A DNA stretch of 64,000 nucleotides, from positions 1,178,001-1,242,000 of the forward strand of contig JAUFSD010000003.1 of assembly GCA_033030425.1 (NCBI GenBank), given 5' to 3'. The notes beneath the pieces are model-generated. The model was not told the origin of the DNA, did not search any database, and worked only from the letters and a program-made list of their open reading frames with translations. Each line of letters starts with the position of its first letter. The first letter of the stretch is position 1. The position numbers were made by a program, and so were the translations under genes. Shown piece after piece: positions 63,735-64,000 of this stretch. Origin of the DNA: Verpa conica. Lineage: Eukaryota > Ascomycota > Pezizomycetes > Pezizales > Morchellaceae.

Positions 63735-64000
63735 ATGGAGAAGGCTTTAGATCTAGGGGAATATTCGGAAGAGGTTGTATCTGACGGATTCCATGATGCG
63801 CGGGCTATAATACGGCTTGCACAGTGCTCAATCTGCTCTTTGCCCCTTCAGCACCCCCGAACATTGCCCTGCGGGAACTCAGTATGCCTCCGGTGCTTAC
63901 CTCAGTCCTATAAACGACAGCACATATCCTATCCACCACTACCGGGCCGACAGGAGGGATTTCAGTGCCCGTTTATGGAATGCGGGAAAGAGCATTCGGT
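63735..64000 (+). CDS. RING-finger protein, CrgA/LON-RING type (5' part)
   Basis: An open frame starting at ATG 63735-63737 runs to the window end. The sequence MEKALDLGEYSEEVVSDGFH is followed by DARAIIRLAQCSICSLPL, then LPCGNSVCLRCLPQSYKRQ and FQCPFMECGKEHS. The pattern C-x2-C, then C-G-x3-C-x2-C, then C-P-x3-C-x3-H matches the RING found at the N-terminus of fungal LON-domain/RING proteins (CrgA-like ubiquitin ligases). The LON domain would lie beyond the window. A light- or stress-response role is known for Mucor CrgA but should not be assumed here. The frame starts after a pyrimidine-rich leader. Confidence 0.85.
   Translation, partial: MEKALDLGEYSEEVVSDGFHDARAIIRLAQCSICSLPLQHPRTLPCGNSVCLRCLPQSYKRQHISYPPLPGRQEGFQCPFMECGKEHS

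Overview
The window is nuclear DNA of a filamentous ascomycete fungus. Genes are split by many short introns (about 50-100 nt, GTRNGN donors and YAG acceptors), and the gene set is fungal: sterol C24-methyltransferase, zuotin, prephenate dehydrogenase, IMP-specific 5'-nucleotidase, Mec1/ATR, a TORC2 Rictor/Ste16 homologue and a peroxisomal urate oxidase. Long AT-rich intergenic stretches full of small inverted-repeat elements suggest a transposon-tolerant, perhaps early-diverging Pezizomycotina lineage. That placement is inference; no marker here fixes the species.

Layout. 1-690: 3' end of mitochondrial glutamyl-tRNA(Gln) amidotransferase subunit A (HER2/GatA). 1142-9791 (-): complete MEC1/ATR kinase. 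11513-12856 (-): RanGAP (RNA1). 14799-15416 (+): small Pro/Ser-rich orphan. 17311-17424 (-): intron-containing tRNA-Leu(CAA). 18258-19763 (-): ISN1, divergent from ERG6 (20858-22186, +). 22801-24320 (-): zuotin, divergent from a secreted metallophosphoesterase (24869-26782, +). 28467-29573 (-): ketopantoate reductase family, divergent from TYR1 (31316-33395, +). 33925-35730 (-): DOMON/cytochrome b561 membrane protein. 37671-42977 (-): a CCCH-finger, low-complexity, poly-proline and F-box region that is two genes or one large one. 44906-46516 (+): Nrd1-like RRM protein. 47490-47561 (-): initiator tRNA-Met. 51390-52474 (-): CCS1 copper chaperone, divergent from MRPL23 (52752-53524, +). 53733-54920 (-): urate oxidase ending in SKL. 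56258-61068 (+): Rictor/Ste16/Tsc11. 63735-64000 (+): 5' end of a RING-finger (CrgA/LON-RING type) gene running off the window.

The genes are mostly unrelated housekeeping functions: DNA-damage and TORC2 signalling, nuclear transport, sterol, purine and aromatic amino-acid metabolism, ribosome-associated folding, mitochondrial translation and copper delivery. No biosynthetic cluster or defence island is visible. The less ordinary material is noncoding: two copies of a TIR element with 4-bp target duplications (27586-27988, 50262-50592), two elements flanked by TA, several foldback elements, and a strongly over-represented intergenic palindrome, TACATGTA. Many real terminal exons are only visible after splicing (MEC1 FATC, ketopantoate reductase C-terminus, uricase SKL), so unspliced open frames give wrong protein ends here.
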